In this document: positions 46,708-56,101 of the stretch, one piece after another
Layout: each line of letters opens with the position of its first letter
How positions within the stretch are numbered: position 1 is the stretch's first letter
Program-made: the position numbers and the translations under genes
The notes under the pieces: generated by a model
Told to the model about the DNA's origin: nothing
Database searches by the model: none
Seen by the model: the letters and a program-made list of their open reading frames with translations, nothing else
DNA from: Bdellovibrio bacteriovorus str. Tiberius
GTDB lineage: Bacteria; Bdellovibrionota; Bdellovibrionia; Bdellovibrionales; Bdellovibrionaceae
DNA length: 64,000 nucleotides
Assembly: GCF_000317895.1 (NCBI RefSeq)
Contig: NC_019567.1
Coordinates: forward strand, 744,001 to 808,000
Reading direction: 5' to 3'

Positions 46708-48459
46708 GTGAAACTAGCTGACGTCGTCGGGACCGAGAACCGTTTTCTATTGGGCTGCTGGAGTGCGGCCGTGGTTCTGGTATTGATGTTGGGACTGGTG
46801 CTGGGGTCTGATCCTGTCAGCATTCTGGGCGTTGCTGAATCACGTGAATTTCAGGTTAACTTCGACAGCCCCGTAGAAATCAAACACATCTATGTGCTTC
46901 CCAGTCAGATTGTGCGTAAAGGGGATCTGCTGGCGGAATTGGGCCAGTCCGAGTGGGAATCCCAGTTGCGTGTTTTGAAAAGCCGCTATGATAAACTGAA
47001 TGCCGAAATGCACCTGCGCCAGCAACTGGCCGGAGTCGTCAAAGATCTGGGACATTTGGCTCCGCAGGCGGATCCTTTGCTGGTCGAATTGGAAGACGCC
47101 CGCCGGGAAATGGCTTTGATCGAAGGCCGCATGAAGAATCTTTTTGTTTTTGCCGAAGTTGACGGCGCCGTGGGCGCGGTGAATTTCAAAAATGGAGAAA
47201 AGGCGCCGGCCTTTGCCCCCCTGATCACGCTGGTCCCCCTGAATCCCACTTACGTAAATGGCTATATCAATGAAAACCTTTCATCTACGTTGTCCGTGGG
47301 GCAGGTGGTGGAAGTCAGTTCTGCCGGAGGCAAAGTCGTGCGGGGCTCGGTGGTCAGCATCGGTTCGCGCATCGTGCAGATTCCGGAGCGTCTGTTAAGG
47401 ATTCAAACCCTGCCCGCTTGGGGACGTGAAGCCGTGATCAAGATTCCTCGTGCGAATGAATTCCTGCTGGGGGAAAAAGTTTTTGTTCAGAAAAAATGGA
47501 GTTTGTCTCTGCTAAGCCTGGCCAATGCCGACGAAGCAACCCAAGCCCAGGAAGCTCAGCAACAGGATCCACGCGACATGGATATTCCTTTGAATATTGT
47601 AGAGACCTTCAAGCCGGAGATGTCGGGTGTGGTCTTTGTGCCCGAGCTGAAACAGTTTGTTCTGGTTTCTGATGATTATCCTGAAGACCGCCCGGTGCTG
47701 TTCCTGATGAATGAGCAGGGGCAGATTCAACCCCATCAGATCCAGCTTTCCGGATTGCCAGTGATGGCGGACATTGAGTCAATGTCGGTACAGGGCGAGC
47801 ACTTGTATTTGCTCAGTTCCATGTCGGCGACCAAAAAAGGAAAGCTGAAGGAAGAACGACAGATCTTCGCACAGATCAAGCGCAATGGCCTGCGCTACAG
47901 CGTGGAACATCATGTGGATTTGCGTAAACCCCTGTTGCTGGCCCTGAAAGAATCGCAAGATCCGGTGTTGAAGTCCATCTATGAAGCTGATTTGAAACTG
48001 ACCAAAGAGGGCTTTGAGGTCGAAGGCCACGCCATTGAAAACAAAGATTTGTACCTGTCACTGAAAGGCCCCGTGCTTCATCGCAACGAGGGATTGATTC
48101 TTAAGGTGTCGGACTTTGCTTCGGTCTTTGACGGTGTTTTAAAACCAGCCCAAGTGACCCTCGCGGCGCGATTTGAGATGAAACTGCCTCATCAGGATGT
48201 TGAATTGGTGCTGACAGATCTGATCAAGCAGGGCGATGCCTTCTATCTGGCATCATCCTGTCGCGGGGCTTCGTGCAGTGCCATCTGGAAGATGACGGCA
48301 GGTCAGAATGCACCCGAGCTGTTGCATGAATTCCGCATGCGTCATCTGGAGGGCTTGGCACTTCACCCGGACATGCATCAGATGTTTGCCGTCTTTGATA
48401 GCAAAAGCTCCAGTCAGTATGCCGTCGTCAGTCTTGTCGCCGATAAAAGGACCCCGTGA
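46708..48459 (+). CDS. HlyD-type adaptor fused to a propeller-like domain
   Basis: A 583-residue protein: short cytoplasmic start, one membrane segment (AAVVLVLMLGLVLG), a HlyD/membrane-fusion-type part (about 40-270) with lipoyl half-motifs (LPSQIVRKGDLLAELGQSEW and VFAEVDGAVGAVNFKNGE) flanking a coiled coil, and a C-terminal region (about 290-583) that looks like a beta-propeller (SGVVFVPELKQFVLVSDD, HLEGLALHPDMHQMF). The last part resembles phytase-like or DUF3616 domains. It probably links the inner-membrane DUF4956 protein to the TolC-like protein. Start GTG, two bases after the preceding stop. Confidence 0.7.
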   Translation: MKLADVVGTENRFLLGCWSAAVVLVLMLGLVLGSDPVSILGVAESREFQVNFDSPVEIKHIYVLPSQIVRKGDLLAELGQSEWESQLRVLKSRYDKLNAEMHLRQQLAGVVKDLGHLAPQADPLLVELEDARREMALIEGRMKNLFVFAEVDGAVGAVNFKNGEKAPAFAPLITLVPLNPTYVNGYINENLSSTLSVGQVVEVSSAGGKVVRGSVVSIGSRIVQIPERLLRIQTLPAWGREAVIKIPRANEFLLGEKVFVQKKWSLSLLSLANADEATQAQEAQQQDPRDMDIPLNIVETFKPEMSGVVFVPELKQFVLVSDDYPEDRPVLFLMNEQGQIQPHQIQLSGLPVMADIESMSVQGEHLYLLSSMSATKKGKLKEERQIFAQIKRNGLRYSVEHHVDLRKPLLLALKESQDPVLKSIYEADLKLTKEGFEVEGHAIENKDLYLSLKGPVLHRNEGLILKVSDFASVFDGVLKPAQVTLAARFEMKLPHQDVELVLTDLIKQGDAFYLASSCRGASCSAIWKMTAGQNAPELLHEFRMRHLEGLALHPDMHQMFAVFDSKSSSQYAVVSLVADKRTP

Positions 48460-49619
48460 TGCTTTTGTCTTGGATCCTTTTGGGGGGACTTTCTTCTTTT
48501 GCGGTGACGCCCGAGCAGGTATTAAAAACAGCCTGGTCCGACACGGCCTACACTTCGCAGGAAGAAATGCGCCCGACCGATTCCCGCAATCCCTTGCGCA
48601 ATGTCGAGGGTTTTGTCAGTGCTGAAAAAGAAGATGACAAAAATGAATACGAAGTCGGGCTGAAGTTTCAGTTCCGCTCGTGGCCGGAGTGGAAGCTGGG
48701 ACCCAATTCAGAACCGCGCAAGAAAGTTTTGAAAGAGGCTTCTTTGGCGTGGGCTCTTCATGAACGCTATTTGAATTTAATCTCGTATGAAATCAGTCAG
48801 CAGAAAATGGCGGTGTTGAACAGTTCCATGAAATTGTCCGAGGGTTATTTAAAGGCGCAAAGTCTTTCCTTGCGGGCGGGGCGCACGTCGACTAAGTCCT
48901 TCCTGGGGGCGCAAGGGGACATTTATAAGCTGAAACGCCTGGAAAGTGTGATTGCGCAGGAAAACAAACTGGCGGTCAAGAAACTAAAATCCTGGGTTCC
49001 GCAATGGGGGGAAAGCCCGCTGGAAGGCTTTGATCTGATCAGTGTGCAAGAGGTGCTTGATTCATTGGGCAGCCAGCCTGCACCGGAAGCTTCTTTGACG
49101 GCGCGAATATCAGAGACTGAGTTTAAAGACATTTCCCGGGAACTGGAAATTCTGCGCGGACGTGAAGATCAGTGGGTCAAGGGACTGGATGTTTCCCAAA
49201 CTCGCAAAGAAGATGAAGTCGGTTACAAGGTCGAACTGACTTTGCAGCTTCCGCATCTTGGGTCGGATGATCTGTCCCGGCAAAAACAGAATGAATTGAT
49301 TCTAAAAAAAGCCCTGAAACAAAAGGAAGCCGAAGACAGCAAAGACCGCCTGCTAAGTTTGAAGAATCAAATTCAGAGCCTGGCGGGGCTTTATAAGATG
49401 ACCAGTCAGGGCCTGAAAGAAAGTCAGAAAGTGAAAGCTCAAGACACTTTGTCAGTACTTGAGGGCCGCCTGTTGCAGGAACAGACCGAGTTGGATTTGC
49501 TCAGCCAGCAGCAGGAGATTCTGACTTTATTTGTCGAGTACCTGCTGGAAAGTGAAAGGTTGGCTGCCGAGCCCGCCAAAAACCATCTTAGTAAAACCCA
49601 GAAGGTGGTGGCGCTGTGA
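48456..49619 (+). CDS. TolC-like outer-membrane factor
   Basis: A 387-residue exported protein with a signal peptide (MMLLSWILLGGLSSFA) and long heptad-like helices (ALHERYLNLISYEISQQKMAVLNSS; KAEDSKDRLLSLKNQIQSL-type). The repeated coiled-coil halves and beta-rich segments (VGLKFQFR, YKVELTLQLP) fit the TolC fold, though the similarity is structural, not by clear motif. Overlaps the adaptor gene by four bases and the VTC gene by four bases, so all four genes are translationally coupled. Confidence 0.65.
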   Translation: MMLLSWILLGGLSSFAVTPEQVLKTAWSDTAYTSQEEMRPTDSRNPLRNVEGFVSAEKEDDKNEYEVGLKFQFRSWPEWKLGPNSEPRKKVLKEASLAWALHERYLNLISYEISQQKMAVLNSSMKLSEGYLKAQSLSLRAGRTSTKSFLGAQGDIYKLKRLESVIAQENKLAVKKLKSWVPQWGESPLEGFDLISVQEVLDSLGSQPAPEASLTARISETEFKDISRELEILRGREDQWVKGLDVSQTRKEDEVGYKVELTLQLPHLGSDDLSRQKQNELILKKALKQKEAEDSKDRLLSLKNQIQSLAGLYKMTSQGLKESQKVKAQDTLSVLEGRLLQEQTELDLLSQQQEILTLFVEYLLESERLAAEPAKNHLSKTQKVVAL

Positions 49620-50401
49620 GTGGACCGGTATCTCCGCTGGCGCTGGAGCGGTATGAATTGAAGTATCTGATCCCGGCAAGTCTGGTAGAACCCATTTCGC
49701 GCTTTGTGGAAACCTATTGCGAAATGGATTACTATTCCACTGTTTCGCCGGACAAGCACTACACCATCAACAGTCTTTATCTGGATACGCCCAGCTTATA
49801 CCTGCTGCGGTTTAAAGAATCTGCCAACGCCTTTAACTTTAATATGCGCATTCGGTCCTATGGTGATAACCCCAAGCCACCTTATTTCTTTGAGATTAAA
49901 TACAAGCTGCGGGAATTTGTGCGCAAGAAGCGCGCGCTGGTCCATGACGAAAACTGGGTGGATATTCTGGATTGGGGAGTCATCCCGGATCATATTCAAG
50001 GAAGTTCCCACGGAAATCTGGAAGAGTTTATCCGGATGAAGATGACCTATAACGTGGGGCCGGTGATTTTGACTCAGTACCGCCGCAAGGCTTATCTGTC
50101 GGTTGTGGACGACTATGCTCGCGTCACCTTTGACCGGGACCTGCGCTTTCAGGAAATGAACGAATGGCGCGTGCGACCGGACAGTAATTTATTAAGCCAC
50201 TATGATCATCCGGACTCTTTTGAAGAACCAGGGTGCAATGTCATTCTGGAATTGAAGTGCGAAAAGAAGATCCCTTATTGGATGGTGGACCTGATCCGGC
50301 GTTTTGAACTGGAAAGCGGCTCGTTCTCGAAATTCGGAAATTCCATGACAACCTTGTTGGGAGTGCCCGAGGTTTTAGCCCCGGGCCCTTTGTATCTTTA
50401 A
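49616..50401 (+). CDS. VTC-domain polyphosphate polymerase
   Basis: A 261-residue cytoplasmic VTC domain. The substrate-binding tunnel motifs known from yeast Vtc4 are all visible: RYELKYLI, SLYLDT, RIRSYGDN, FFEIKYK, VRKKRALV, YRRKAYLSV, RVTFDRDLRF, ILELKC and SKFGNS. The family makes polyphosphate from ATP. Last gene of the unit with DUF4956, adaptor and TolC-like protein; the convergent kinase-like gene overlaps its end by four bases. GTG start within the preceding stop. Confidence 0.88.
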   Translation: MSGPVSPLALERYELKYLIPASLVEPISRFVETYCEMDYYSTVSPDKHYTINSLYLDTPSLYLLRFKESANAFNFNMRIRSYGDNPKPPYFFEIKYKLREFVRKKRALVHDENWVDILDWGVIPDHIQGSSHGNLEEFIRMKMTYNVGPVILTQYRRKAYLSVVDDYARVTFDRDLRFQEMNEWRVRPDSNLLSHYDHPDSFEEPGCNVILELKCEKKIPYWMVDLIRRFELESGSFSKFGNSMTTLLGVPEVLAPGPLYL

Positions 50402-51765
50402 TTGCTGCAAGGGGTGAGCGGGGGACGCGCCCCCGGCAGATAATTTTCCAGATCCAAGTCAAACTTCAGCTGACCTGTGCGACAGGTGCCGGTCAGGATT
50501 TCTTTGGCCTTGCTGGCATTGTCCTGTAAAGACCGATAGTCCTTGTCGGTAAAGAGCAGTTCTGTTTTGAAGTAGTCCTTGGTGGCAGGGGCTGCCAGTG
50601 ACTTTTCAAAAGCCATAAAGTAACGATAGGTCAGATAGCTCATATGACGGACTTTTTCCAGGACGCTGTAAGCTCGCATCATATTGTCTTTGATGACGCC
50701 ACAGTCGTTGTCCTTCAGGATCATTTCTTTTAAGACCACGGCCGTCCGTCCGGCCATTTGGCGTTTTTCTTCGGCCGGTATCACGATCTTTCCATCCACA
50801 AGTTCGGCGTCGGATTTAGAGCGCTCAATGCGATTGGTGGAAGGATTGATCGAATACCAATAGAACTTATAGTGAATGTTTCCGATGCGGTCCTGCTGGT
50901 TCATCAAGGTGTCGATCAGAACCATATCGGCGACGTCTTTCATTTGAATCACATCCTGGGCCACGCGGGTGAATTCCCCAGAGCCCACCAGTTGGGCGAC
51001 CGTTTTGGTGCTGGCGACCTTTAAGAAGGGCTTTTGTTTCAGGAAGCGCTGATAGCGGCTGTTGTATGTGCCTCGTCCACTGACGTCATTATAGACATTT
51101 TCATTCTTTACATTGTCAGAAAGTCCGCCGTAAAGCTGCGTGAAGGTGGTGTCCACCAGTTGGGGAAAGGCACGGGGATTTAGATGCATTTCCCCCAGTT
51201 TTCGCCAAGCCTGGGCAATAGTATCTGTCGAGTCACGCAGGGCGTGCACCGCCTTGTTGGTCAGCTGGCTGTGAACTTTCAAATCCATGGTGCGGATCAC
51301 TGATACAGGAACCCGGCCGACCCCGCCCAGAATGCGCGACATATGATAGTAGGCCAGAATCGATGGCGTATAAGAACAGGTGATGGTCTGTTTGAATTTC
51401 GCCTCGGTTTTAACGGACATTTTTTTTAGGTTGCAGTCTGAAGCATCAATGGCCTCTTTGCTGTAACTGGCATTCGGAGCCAGCAGCAAGACGCCAGGAT
51501 TGGTGGAGTTGTATTTCGGGCAGATGCCGACGGTGCGATAGAAGTCATAACCGCACAGCGTGCTTTCTTTACTGGTGTCATCGCTGCGATAGGCAGCGCC
51601 GGGCCACTTTTTTGGAACGACACAAAGTTCGCGCACACCATAGGGGGAAAAGTATTCGGTTCGCGTTTCGCCTTTAAGATTTCCAAGGTTGATGGCAACC
51701 GCATTGGAAAGGGGAATGATGACAGATAAAACAGCCGAAGTGCAGATTGCGACGAGCTTCATCAC
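50398..51765 (-). CDS. Secreted kinase-like protein (Fam20C/HipA/CotH-type signature)
   Basis: A 455-residue exported protein (signal peptide near MMKLVAICTSAVLSVIIPLSNAVA). Kinase-like landmarks are LAYYHMSRILGGVGRVPVSVI (helix and strand before the catalytic loop), LIDTLMNQQDRIGNIHY (catalytic DR..GN loop) and LKDNDCG (metal-binding DN.G). These match atypical kinases such as Fam20C and CotH, and some bacteria encode CotH next to VTC and DUF4956 genes. An N-terminal Lys/Glu pair is not certain. Substrate unknown. It is convergent with the VTC gene and divergent from the phosphatase-like gene. Confidence 0.6.
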   Translation of the reverse strand: MMKLVAICTSAVLSVIIPLSNAVAINLGNLKGETRTEYFSPYGVRELCVVPKKWPGAAYRSDDTSKESTLCGYDFYRTVGICPKYNSTNPGVLLLAPNASYSKEAIDASDCNLKKMSVKTEAKFKQTITCSYTPSILAYYHMSRILGGVGRVPVSVIRTMDLKVHSQLTNKAVHALRDSTDTIAQAWRKLGEMHLNPRAFPQLVDTTFTQLYGGLSDNVKNENVYNDVSGRGTYNSRYQRFLKQKPFLKVASTKTVAQLVGSGEFTRVAQDVIQMKDVADMVLIDTLMNQQDRIGNIHYKFYWYSINPSTNRIERSKSDAELVDGKIVIPAEEKRQMAGRTAVVLKEMILKDNDCGVIKDNMMRAYSVLEKVRHMSYLTYRYFMAFEKSLAAPATKDYFKTELLFTDKDYRSLQDNASKAKEILTGTCRTGQLKFDLDLENYLPGARPPLTPCSN

Positions 51766-51935
51766 ACTACCTCATTTGGGTGAGAACTTAGGTCCTTCTT
51801 TGTTTATATCGAGGAAAGGAAATTTTAAATACTTACAAGTTCAGAAGACCAATGTCGGTTTTGTGGGCTCGCATTCACATTTTATTGGTCCAGCAAACTT
51901 GTGTTCACAGACAGAAGTATTTGAAGATGACGTTT

Positions 51936-52742
51936 ATGAAATACATAACTCTGTCAAAATCCATTTTATTCTGTTTTCTGACTGCAAATGTGATTGGTTG
52001 TGCAAAGGGCAGTGTGACTGAGGCTTTGTCCACCGGGAATTCCACAAGCGCCGTGGAAACTGTGCCAGAAGTCACAGATCCTTCTGTTTTTCGACTGGAT
52101 CAGGAAGTAAAAAAATATAAAGCACGCTACGAACTTGAGTCAGCCTCTGACAAATCGACTGATAATAAAGGGCTTGGTGACACGAATCTGTGGGGCACGC
52201 GAAACTTTCGCGTGGTATTGCACGGAGTTTTATATCGCGGCGGAGCGAACAATAAATACTTCGATCCACCTCGGTCCAACACCAATCCGCTGCCCACCAC
52301 GGGTCTGAACAACCTGTGCAAAGAGGACTTTTCGGCGGCGGTGTATTTGTATTCAGAAAATTTCGCAACGGCACCTAAAAGCGTGAAGTGCCAGAATACG
52401 TCCCATCAGGATCAGACGCTGGCATATAAGCAGTATGCCGCCGCTGGTGAAAATGAAAAGATTCTTGCGATGGTCTATGACCGGATCAAAGGAAAATCAA
52501 ACGGGCCTATCTATGCCCATTGCTGGAATGGCTGGCATTCTTCGGGGTTGATCTCAGGAATGGTGCTGAAGCAGTTCTGTGGCTGGTCCAATGAAAAAGT
52601 GGATGCCTATTGGATGCAAAACACCGATGGCAACAATCAAGGATTTGAAACGATAAGAAAAAGACTTCGAGACTTCAAGCCCCTCGTCAAGTTTTCAATC
52701 ACCGCAGAGGAAAGAAGCCTGATATGTCCTGAGACGTATTAA
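51936..52742 (+). CDS. Lipoprotein with a degenerate dual-specificity phosphatase loop
   Basis: A 268-residue lipoprotein (lipobox VIGC) followed by a Ser/Thr-rich linker and a phosphatase-like fold: [11 protein letters not shown] is the usual start, and [16 protein letters not shown] sits at the P-loop. The Cys is present, but the Arg expected five residues later (C-x5-R) is replaced by Ser, so the activity may be lost or altered. The ATG at 51936 gives the lipoprotein signal [22 protein letters not shown]. It is divergent from the kinase-like gene. Confidence 0.65.
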   Translation: MKYITLSKSILFCFLTANVIGCAKGSVTEALSTGNSTSAVETVPEVTDPSVFRLDQEVKKYKARYELESASDKSTDNKGLGDTNLWGTRNFRVVLHGVLYRGGANNKYFDPPRSNTNPLPTTGLNNLCKEDFSAAVYLYSENFATAPKSVKCQNTSHQDQTLAYKQYAAAGENEKILAMVYDRIKGKSNGPIYAHCWNGWHSSGLISGMVLKQFCGWSNEKVDAYWMQNTDGNNQGFETIRKRLRDFKPLVKFSITAEERSLICPETY

Positions 52743-53479
52743 GGTGTTTCATGGAACCGCAGGACCTTCCCAAGGAACGTCCTGGTTCTTTCGCTTTCGG
52801 CGCGGTTGAAGATCTTCTCCGGCGGCCCTTGCTCGACAACCTGGCCTTCATCCATAAATAGGATGCGATCACTGACTTGTCGTGCAAAACCCATCTCGTG
52901 GGTCACAATCACCATGGTCTTTCCACTGTGAGCCAGGGATTTGATGACATCCAAAACTTCTCCGACCATTTCCGGATCCAGAGCCGATGTCGGCTCATCA
53001 AACAACATCACTTGCGGTTCCATAGCCAGCGCCCGGGCAATGGCGACACGCTGTTGCTGTCCGCCGGAAAGTTCGTGTGGGTAGCTGTCGGCCTTTTCAG
53101 CCAGGCCCACACGGGCCAGCAGTTCTTGGGCCTTGGTTTCGGCAGCATCCTTTGAAAGATGTTTAACCTTCGTGGGTGCCAGCATAATATTCTGCAAAGC
53201 CGTTTTGTGCGGGAACAGATTGAAGCGCTGAAACACCATGCCCACATGAGCACGCAGTTTGTTAAGATCCGTCTGGGGGTTGGTGACTTCAAAGCCGTCG
53301 ACCCTGATGGTGCCGGCTTGGGCGATTTCAAGGGCATTGATGCATCTTAAAAAGGTGCTCTTGCCAGATCCAGAAGGGCCGATTACACACACCACTTCGT
53401 TGTCCTTGATTTCGCAGGACACGTTTTTCAGAACCTGGCGGCTGCCAAAGAATTTGTCCAATGATTGAATTTGAATCAT
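52739..53479 (-). CDS. Polar amino-acid ABC transporter ATPase
   Basis: A 246-residue ATPase with Walker [10 protein letters not shown], the signature LSGGQQQR, Walker [13 protein letters not shown] and the switch His in [10 protein letters not shown]. Its Q-loop and D-loop patterns are those of GlnQ-type amino-acid importers. Last gene of the three-gene importer unit; its start overlaps the permease gene by four bases. Confidence 0.95.
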   Translation of the reverse strand: MIQIQSLDKFFGSRQVLKNVSCEIKDNEVVCVIGPSGSGKSTFLRCINALEIAQAGTIRVDGFEVTNPQTDLNKLRAHVGMVFQRFNLFPHKTALQNIMLAPTKVKHLSKDAAETKAQELLARVGLAEKADSYPHELSGGQQQRVAIARALAMEPQVMLFDEPTSALDPEMVGEVLDVIKSLAHSGKTMVIVTHEMGFARQVSDRILFMDEGQVVEQGPPEKIFNRAESERTRTFLGKVLRFHETP

Positions 53480-54219
53480 GTGGATTGGTACCTTTTCTCA
53501 AGACGGTGAACCACAAAGGACATACCCAGGGTGATGATCAGATAGATCAAAGAAATAAACAAATACGGTTCCCAATACCTGGCATAGGCGCCAGCAGCGG
53601 TGCGGGCCGCGTAAGCCAGTTCTGCCAAACCGATGGCCGACACCAAAGAAGAATCCTTCAGCAGGGTGATGGCTTCATTGCCCAGCGGAGGCAGCATACG
53701 ACGAAACGCCTGCGGGATGATGACGGATTTCATGGTGTGGAAATAACCAAGTCCCAAAGACCTCGCCGCTTCAAACTGACCTCGGTCGATGGATTGAATC
53801 CCGGCGCGGAAGATTTCCGCGATATAAGCAGCAGAATTCAGGCTGAGCGCCAGGGCGCCGGAAATAAGCGCGCCGTATTCCCGTTTCAGGTAAAGGGCCA
53901 TGTCACCCGAGATCAGCAGACCGTCCTCCGGATGAATCAACAACGGCACCAGTGCAAAATGAATCAAAAGGATTTGCACAAACAAGGGGGTGCCGCGGAA
54001 GAAGCCGATATAGATTTGCGAAGGCAGGCGGACGAACAGTTGAACCGGCCAACGCCACGGGCCTCGTTCTATACGGGCGATTTTTCCCAGTCCCAAAAAC
54101 AGGCCCAGGACAGTGCCAAAGAAGATTCCAATCAGGGTCAGTTGCAGGGTGGTGACAAGCCCCTGCATAAAAAGGGGCCAGTATTCGATGATGATGTCAG
54201 TGCGAAACCACGAAAACAT
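53476..54219 (-). CDS. Polar amino-acid ABC transporter permease
   Basis: A 247-residue membrane protein with about five membrane segments and the HisMQ/GlnP permease signature ([28 protein letters not shown]). It overlaps the ATPase gene by four bases and the binding-protein gene by one. Substrate likely a polar amino acid; identity not resolvable. Confidence 0.93.
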   Translation of the reverse strand: MFSWFRTDIIIEYWPLFMQGLVTTLQLTLIGIFFGTVLGLFLGLGKIARIERGPWRWPVQLFVRLPSQIYIGFFRGTPLFVQILLIHFALVPLLIHPEDGLLISGDMALYLKREYGALISGALALSLNSAAYIAEIFRAGIQSIDRGQFEAARSLGLGYFHTMKSVIIPQAFRRMLPPLGNEAITLLKDSSLVSAIGLAELAYAARTAAGAYARYWEPYLFISLIYLIITLGMSFVVHRLEKRYQST

Positions 54220-55007
54220 CAGTTCTTCTTTTCTCCGAAGTATTTTTTGAAGATGCCGTCATAGGTGCCGTCGGTTTTGATGGCTGCCAGTCCGTCGTTG
54301 ATCTTCTTCAGCAGGTCTGTGTTGCCCTTTTTAACCGCGATACCGTACTGCTCTTTCGAGAAGCTGGTGTCGGACAGGACTTTGAAGTCTTTCGGGTTGT
54401 TGGCAAAGAAATTGTTGATAACACCATTGTCGGCGACCACGGCATCGACACCGCCATTGATCAGCTCTTGCAATGCCAATGGTGTGCCTTCAAAACGTTT
54501 GATGTTCGGGCTGGCTCGGCCCAGCAGGCGGGTGACGACTTCATCACCAGTGGTTCCGATCTGAACTCCGACCTTCAGGTTTTTCAAATCATCGAATTTG
54601 GTGACTTTGGAAGCGTTGGGAACCGCGATTAACTGAACGGCATCAAAATAGGGATCGGAAAAGTCCATGGTTTTTCTGCGTTCGTCATTGATAGTGATGG
54701 CGGAAATCAGAATGTCACGGTCGCCGGATTCAAGCTGGCTGAACAGCCCTTCCCACGGAGTGTTTACGATATCCAGAGTCAGGCTTTGTTTGGCAGCGAT
54801 GGCCTGGATGATTTCGATGTCGAAGCCGCTGATGCTTTTGTCGGCGTTTTCGATTTCAAATGGGGCGTAGGCTGCATCCGTTCCAACAGTGAGTTCTTTT
54901 TTTGCGGATGTTTTTGCCACAGTATCGGCGGTCCCGGGCTCTTTTTTGGTGCAACCCAAAGTGATTAGCAGAAGGCAACTGGTGATAAGAAGCGAAAGTC
55001 GTTTCAT
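54219..55007 (-). CDS. Amino-acid-binding lipoprotein of an ABC importer
   Basis: A 262-residue family 3 solute-binding protein with lipobox LGC. Diagnostic segments: GTDAAYAPFEIENADKSISGFDIEI, TPWEGLFSQLESGDRDILISAITIND, RRKTMDFSDPYFDA, VGVQIGTTGDE. ATG 55007 has GGGGGA upstream; the longer frame to 55070 precedes the lipoprotein signal and was rejected. First gene of the importer operon. Confidence 0.94.
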   Translation of the reverse strand: MKRLSLLITSCLLLITLGCTKKEPGTADTVAKTSAKKELTVGTDAAYAPFEIENADKSISGFDIEIIQAIAAKQSLTLDIVNTPWEGLFSQLESGDRDILISAITINDERRKTMDFSDPYFDAVQLIAVPNASKVTKFDDLKNLKVGVQIGTTGDEVVTRLLGRASPNIKRFEGTPLALQELINGGVDAVVADNGVINNFFANNPKDFKVLSDTSFSKEQYGIAVKKGNTDLLKKINDGLAAIKTDGTYDGIFKKYFGEKKN

Positions 55008-55091
55008 TAAAATCCCCCGAATGTGTCTACTGGACCCGTCCACTTGACCACCGCTTCTGTTTTGAGTCAAATGTCATTTCGGGAGTAATTC

Positions 55092-55514
55092 ATGAAATCC
55101 GTTCTGGTCAAGGTTGTCGGCTCGATTCTGCGCAGCCTGTTCATTTCCATCGTGATGTTTGTCATTGTTTTTTCTGTGATCACGCGTGAATTCCCGCCCA
55201 ACTTCGGAAAGCTTCAGGGAAGCTGGCAGAATCTGCAGCAGATGGCGCAGCTCAGTCGACAGATTCATGATCAGAACAAAGTTTTGAAATCGCAGCAGGC
55301 TCAAGATGGCTTTGTCGAAGATGCCGATCTTGAAAAACTGCAGGAGCTGAACTTGAAGCGCGCCGAACTGGGGGCCGGTCTTTTAAATGGCGAAGCAATC
55401 GGTGTTTCGGCCTCTGCGGACACCGAGGCGCTTAAAGTCCGGGTCCAGGAACTTGAAAAGCAACTATTCCGTTTGCAACAAAGAGTGAACGATCTCGAGT
55501 CAGCCCGACCTTAG
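55092..55514 (+). CDS. Single-pass membrane protein with coiled coil
   Basis: A 140-residue protein with one N-terminal membrane segment (LRSLFISIVMFVIVFSVI) and a long charged coiled coil with heptads at about 50-85 and 110-138 (LKVRVQELEKQLFRLQQRV). It precedes kdsC by 53 bases on the same strand, but no role is suggested by the sequence. Confidence 0.6.
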   Translation: MKSVLVKVVGSILRSLFISIVMFVIVFSVITREFPPNFGKLQGSWQNLQQMAQLSRQIHDQNKVLKSQQAQDGFVEDADLEKLQELNLKRAELGAGLLNGEAIGVSASADTEALKVRVQELEKQLFRLQQRVNDLESARP

Positions 55515-55567
55515 TCGGTATATCCACACAACCCTAAGTCCTGTATCAGAGTGGGGCACTTGCTCCA

Positions 55568-56098
55568 TTGTCTTTTATTTTTCACAATGATTCAGTGGCA
55601 TTAGAAATATCAAAACTTAAAAATATCAAGATGTTGGTTCTCGACGTTGATGGCGTATTAACTGACACACGCGTGTGGTTTGATGGCACCGAATGGCGAC
55701 GCTTTTATTCCATCCGGGATGGCGTTGGTATCAAACGTCTTATGGAATCCGGTTATAAAATAGCAGTGATTACAGGCAGTAAGGCAGAGGACATTCGCGC
55801 GCGCGTGAAGGCTCTTGGTATTCAGTATTTCTATGAGGGTGCTCTCGACAAAGAGCCCTCTTTCTTGCAGCTGCAGCAGGAATCCGGCCTGAAGCCTGAA
55901 GAGATGGCTTATGTCGGTGATGACATTTTTGATATTCCCATGATCGAGGCGGTGGCATTTGGAGCAACAGTTCCAGAGGCTGTCGAGGAAGTTATGGAAG
56001 TGGCTGATTATGTGACCCGCAGACCTGGTGGTTTGGGGGCTGTTCGTGAAGTTTGTGATTACATCTATAAATACGGTGCATTTTCATCGGGTAGGTAA
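55568..56098 (+). CDS. kdsC: Kdo-8-phosphate phosphatase KdsC
   Basis: A 176-residue HAD-family phosphatase that removes phosphate from Kdo 8-phosphate. Motifs: nucleophile in MLVLDVDGVLTDT, VITGSKAEDIRARV (motif II), and GDDIFDIPMIEAV (motif IV). RRPGGLGAVREVCDYI at the C terminus is specific to KdsC. The start is unclear: TTG 55568 has a weak ribosome site and no in-frame ATG precedes the catalytic strand except ATG 55631. It complements kdsB and kdsD at 33-37 kb. Confidence 0.93.
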   Translation: MSFIFHNDSVALEISKLKNIKMLVLDVDGVLTDTRVWFDGTEWRRFYSIRDGVGIKRLMESGYKIAVITGSKAEDIRARVKALGIQYFYEGALDKEPSFLQLQQESGLKPEEMAYVGDDIFDIPMIEAVAFGATVPEAVEEVMEVADYVTRRPGGLGAVREVCDYIYKYGAFSSGR

Positions 56099-56101
56099 GA
56101 C

